This document shows positions 62,546 to 64,000 of a stretch of 64,000 nucleotides of DNA, piece by piece. The translations under genes and the position numbers were made by a program. This stretch comes from Ligula intestinalis (taxonomy: Eukaryota; Platyhelminthes; Cestoda; Diphyllobothriidea; Diphyllobothriidae). Position 1 is the stretch's first letter. Every line of letters begins with the position of its first letter. The stretch is from assembly GCA_036362985.1 (NCBI GenBank), contig JAYGXS010000001.1, forward strand, positions 20,464,849 to 20,528,848, read 5' to 3'. The notes below the pieces were generated by a model. That model was given only the letters and a program-made list of their open reading frames with translations, was not told where the DNA came from and ran no database searches.

Positions 62546-64000
62546 GACATCGCTGAACCCGACAGTCAAACTTTAGCAACAGGACAGTGTCACTGGTTGG
62601 CTTTCGGTGTTTCAGAACTACTCATCCGACGAGGTTGCCTCAGTTTACATTAGACAGCTAGAGTACACTTTTCTTGTCGCCTACTGGAAGTCGCGAGGGA
62701 TGCGTGCGGCTTCCAATTAGATCACAACGAATTCCATGTGGCTCCCGATTGTTGCCAAAGTCTTATCTATGACTACGTCGCAGGAATTGCTTCGACTGCG
62801 TGCTGAACCAGGGTGGGAATGATGAGCTTGTCTGTTCACTGCCACTTCAGTTCTTGAGGTCATCATTCTTCTGAGGAGAGGCGTAAATAGAGATGGATTT
62901 CAGGCCAGTTACTATGTTCACGCCTGCTTCCGTTGTTCTTGGCTCACTCTTGTCATTGAAGTCTGATGAGTTTGGAAAGAAGTAAATGATGTACAGGTCT
63001 TTCGCACCGTAATCCGACGGCCGTGGAAGTTATCGTTGCTCCTCCGATCGCCGTGGTAGATGGGAAAACTCGCAGTATGTACCCGACTGTAGCACTGTAA
63101 TACTTCATCAGCGCAGTATTCTTCCTTTTACACGAACCCGTTGGCAATGTGCCCAACGGGAATCCTAACTCTTATTATACATGCATGGTGCTAATAATTC
63201 GCAAGCTTGGTCAGTCACCACTTACAGATACAGACCTTCTCTGTTCTCCCTCGCAAATTCGGGCCACGTGCTACAAACACTGTCTTCCTTTATGTACACA
63301 AGTGGGCTACTATGTTCCCCGAAGAAGTAACTTTTAGGCAATCATTTATGGTTGGCGTTCGTACAGACTTTTTACATCCTTACGCTTGGAGATTATGTAC
63401 ACACTTCCGGTGGTTGCTACGTTATAGTTTTTCACTGCATGTTTTGGATGTGGTTGTTGCTACTGTTAGGTAGGGAATGACTGTCGGTGCAATTGGTTAA
63501 GAGCAACTCTTACTATAATTTATGGATTATAGGGCGATTGCTCCCCAAATATCCCATCAAATTCTGTCTTACCGGAAGGTAGTTGCATGAGACATATTGA
63601 TTCAAACTCAATTATTTCTGGCGAGTCTTTTTTACTCATCAAACACTGCCTTTCCTCTTAGGTTTTGCAAACGGTATATTTAAAAGACAGGCAACTGCTC
63701 CGCCCCTAAGGATTTGGTTGTAAGTTTCGTCAGACGAACTTTCAGCTCATTGGCTTACCGCTACCCTCTCGTTGTCGGTCACATCCCCGTAGTAATCTTT
63801 ATAATCCTGAGCTTGGTTAGTTTACATTATCAACTTTAAGTGTCGCTTGACCTTACGCCGTACCGCCTGACCGTTTTCAGTGAACCAGAACTAGGAAGTC
63901 TACGGTTTTGCGCCCTTTTCTTGCGTCCAAATGTGTGTGTAGTCGACCTTGCTCACGGCCCTCGTTATTGCAAGAATGTGTGTTCTATCCAAGTCGACGG
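62546..64000 (+). other. CENPJ intron 10 and right edge; next exon not found
   Basis: A phase-2 exon encoding the next part of CENPJ and eventually the glycine-rich TCP/G-box repeats is expected to the right. No frame here shows the (F/Y)P-D/N-G pattern of that domain. Confidence 0.45.

Noticed and set aside
62520..62700. Possible CENPJ exon 11 after a GCCTTCAG acceptor
   Set aside because: The acceptor lies inside a dispersed-repeat copy, no good donor follows, and the translation has no CENPJ motif.
1..64000. CRISPR arrays, operons, rRNA genes
   Set aside because: None of the patterns are present; the window is eukaryotic, with spliced genes and retrotransposons.

Overview
The window reads as nuclear DNA of a parasitic flatworm, most likely a tapeworm. 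This is inferred from three things. Intron-containing genes match animal families. One intron is only about 40 nt and another is shorter still. The space between exons is filled with decayed APE-type LINEs, RTE elements of the kind misannotated as 'craniofacial development protein 2-like', a Penelope-like element, Ty3/gypsy-type LTRs and palindromic repeats. No bacterial feature, CRISPR array or rRNA was seen. The species cannot be fixed from sequence alone.

Three host genes are supported. (1) 3.17-7.46 kb, minus: an EMSY-type gene with an N-terminal ENT domain; six exons join in frame (584 codons), and its 3' end is unresolved. (2) 25.03-25.37 kb, plus: the last two exons of a BEN-domain gene, split by a 41-nt intron and followed by AATAAA; upstream exons are not secured. 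(3) 28.84-61.95 kb and beyond, plus: a CENPJ/CPAP/SAS-4 centriole gene. Ten exons join without a phase conflict to 797 codons plus 2 nt. Two of its introns appear to use GC-AG boundaries. The C-terminal TCP/G-box domain lies beyond the right edge.

Layout: 1-3 kb no secure feature; 3.2-7.5 kb EMSY; 7.5-10.1 kb mostly unassigned with weak candidate exons; 10.2-11.8 kb LTR-element relic; 12.0-16.2 kb minus-strand CR1/Jockey-like LINE (A); 16.8-17.7 kb decayed transposase; 17.7-18.95 kb LINE 3' fragment (C); 19.9-25.0 kb long plus-strand LINE of the same family (B), ending about 16 bp before the BEN exon; 25.6 kb RT fragment; 26.6-27.2 kb Penelope-like relic with GIY-YIG; 28.3-28.66 kb repeat just upstream of CENPJ.

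Inside CENPJ introns lie a solo LTR with a CCCAG duplication (33.6-34.2 kb), a truncated LINE (35.3-35.8 kb), and a 19.65-kb intron. That intron holds a plus-strand RTE (D) carrying a 249-bp fold-back insertion with a 12-bp duplication. It also holds a nested pair: a minus-strand LINE with a degenerate 2A-like motif (F) split by a 3.46-kb RTE (E) with a 10-bp duplication. Several hairpin and dispersed repeat families fill the rest. The three host genes are unrelated in pathway except that EMSY and BEN proteins both act in chromatin and transcription. No evidence for a novel multi-gene system was found. The most unusual features are the splice sites and the nested, hairpin-rich repeat architecture.
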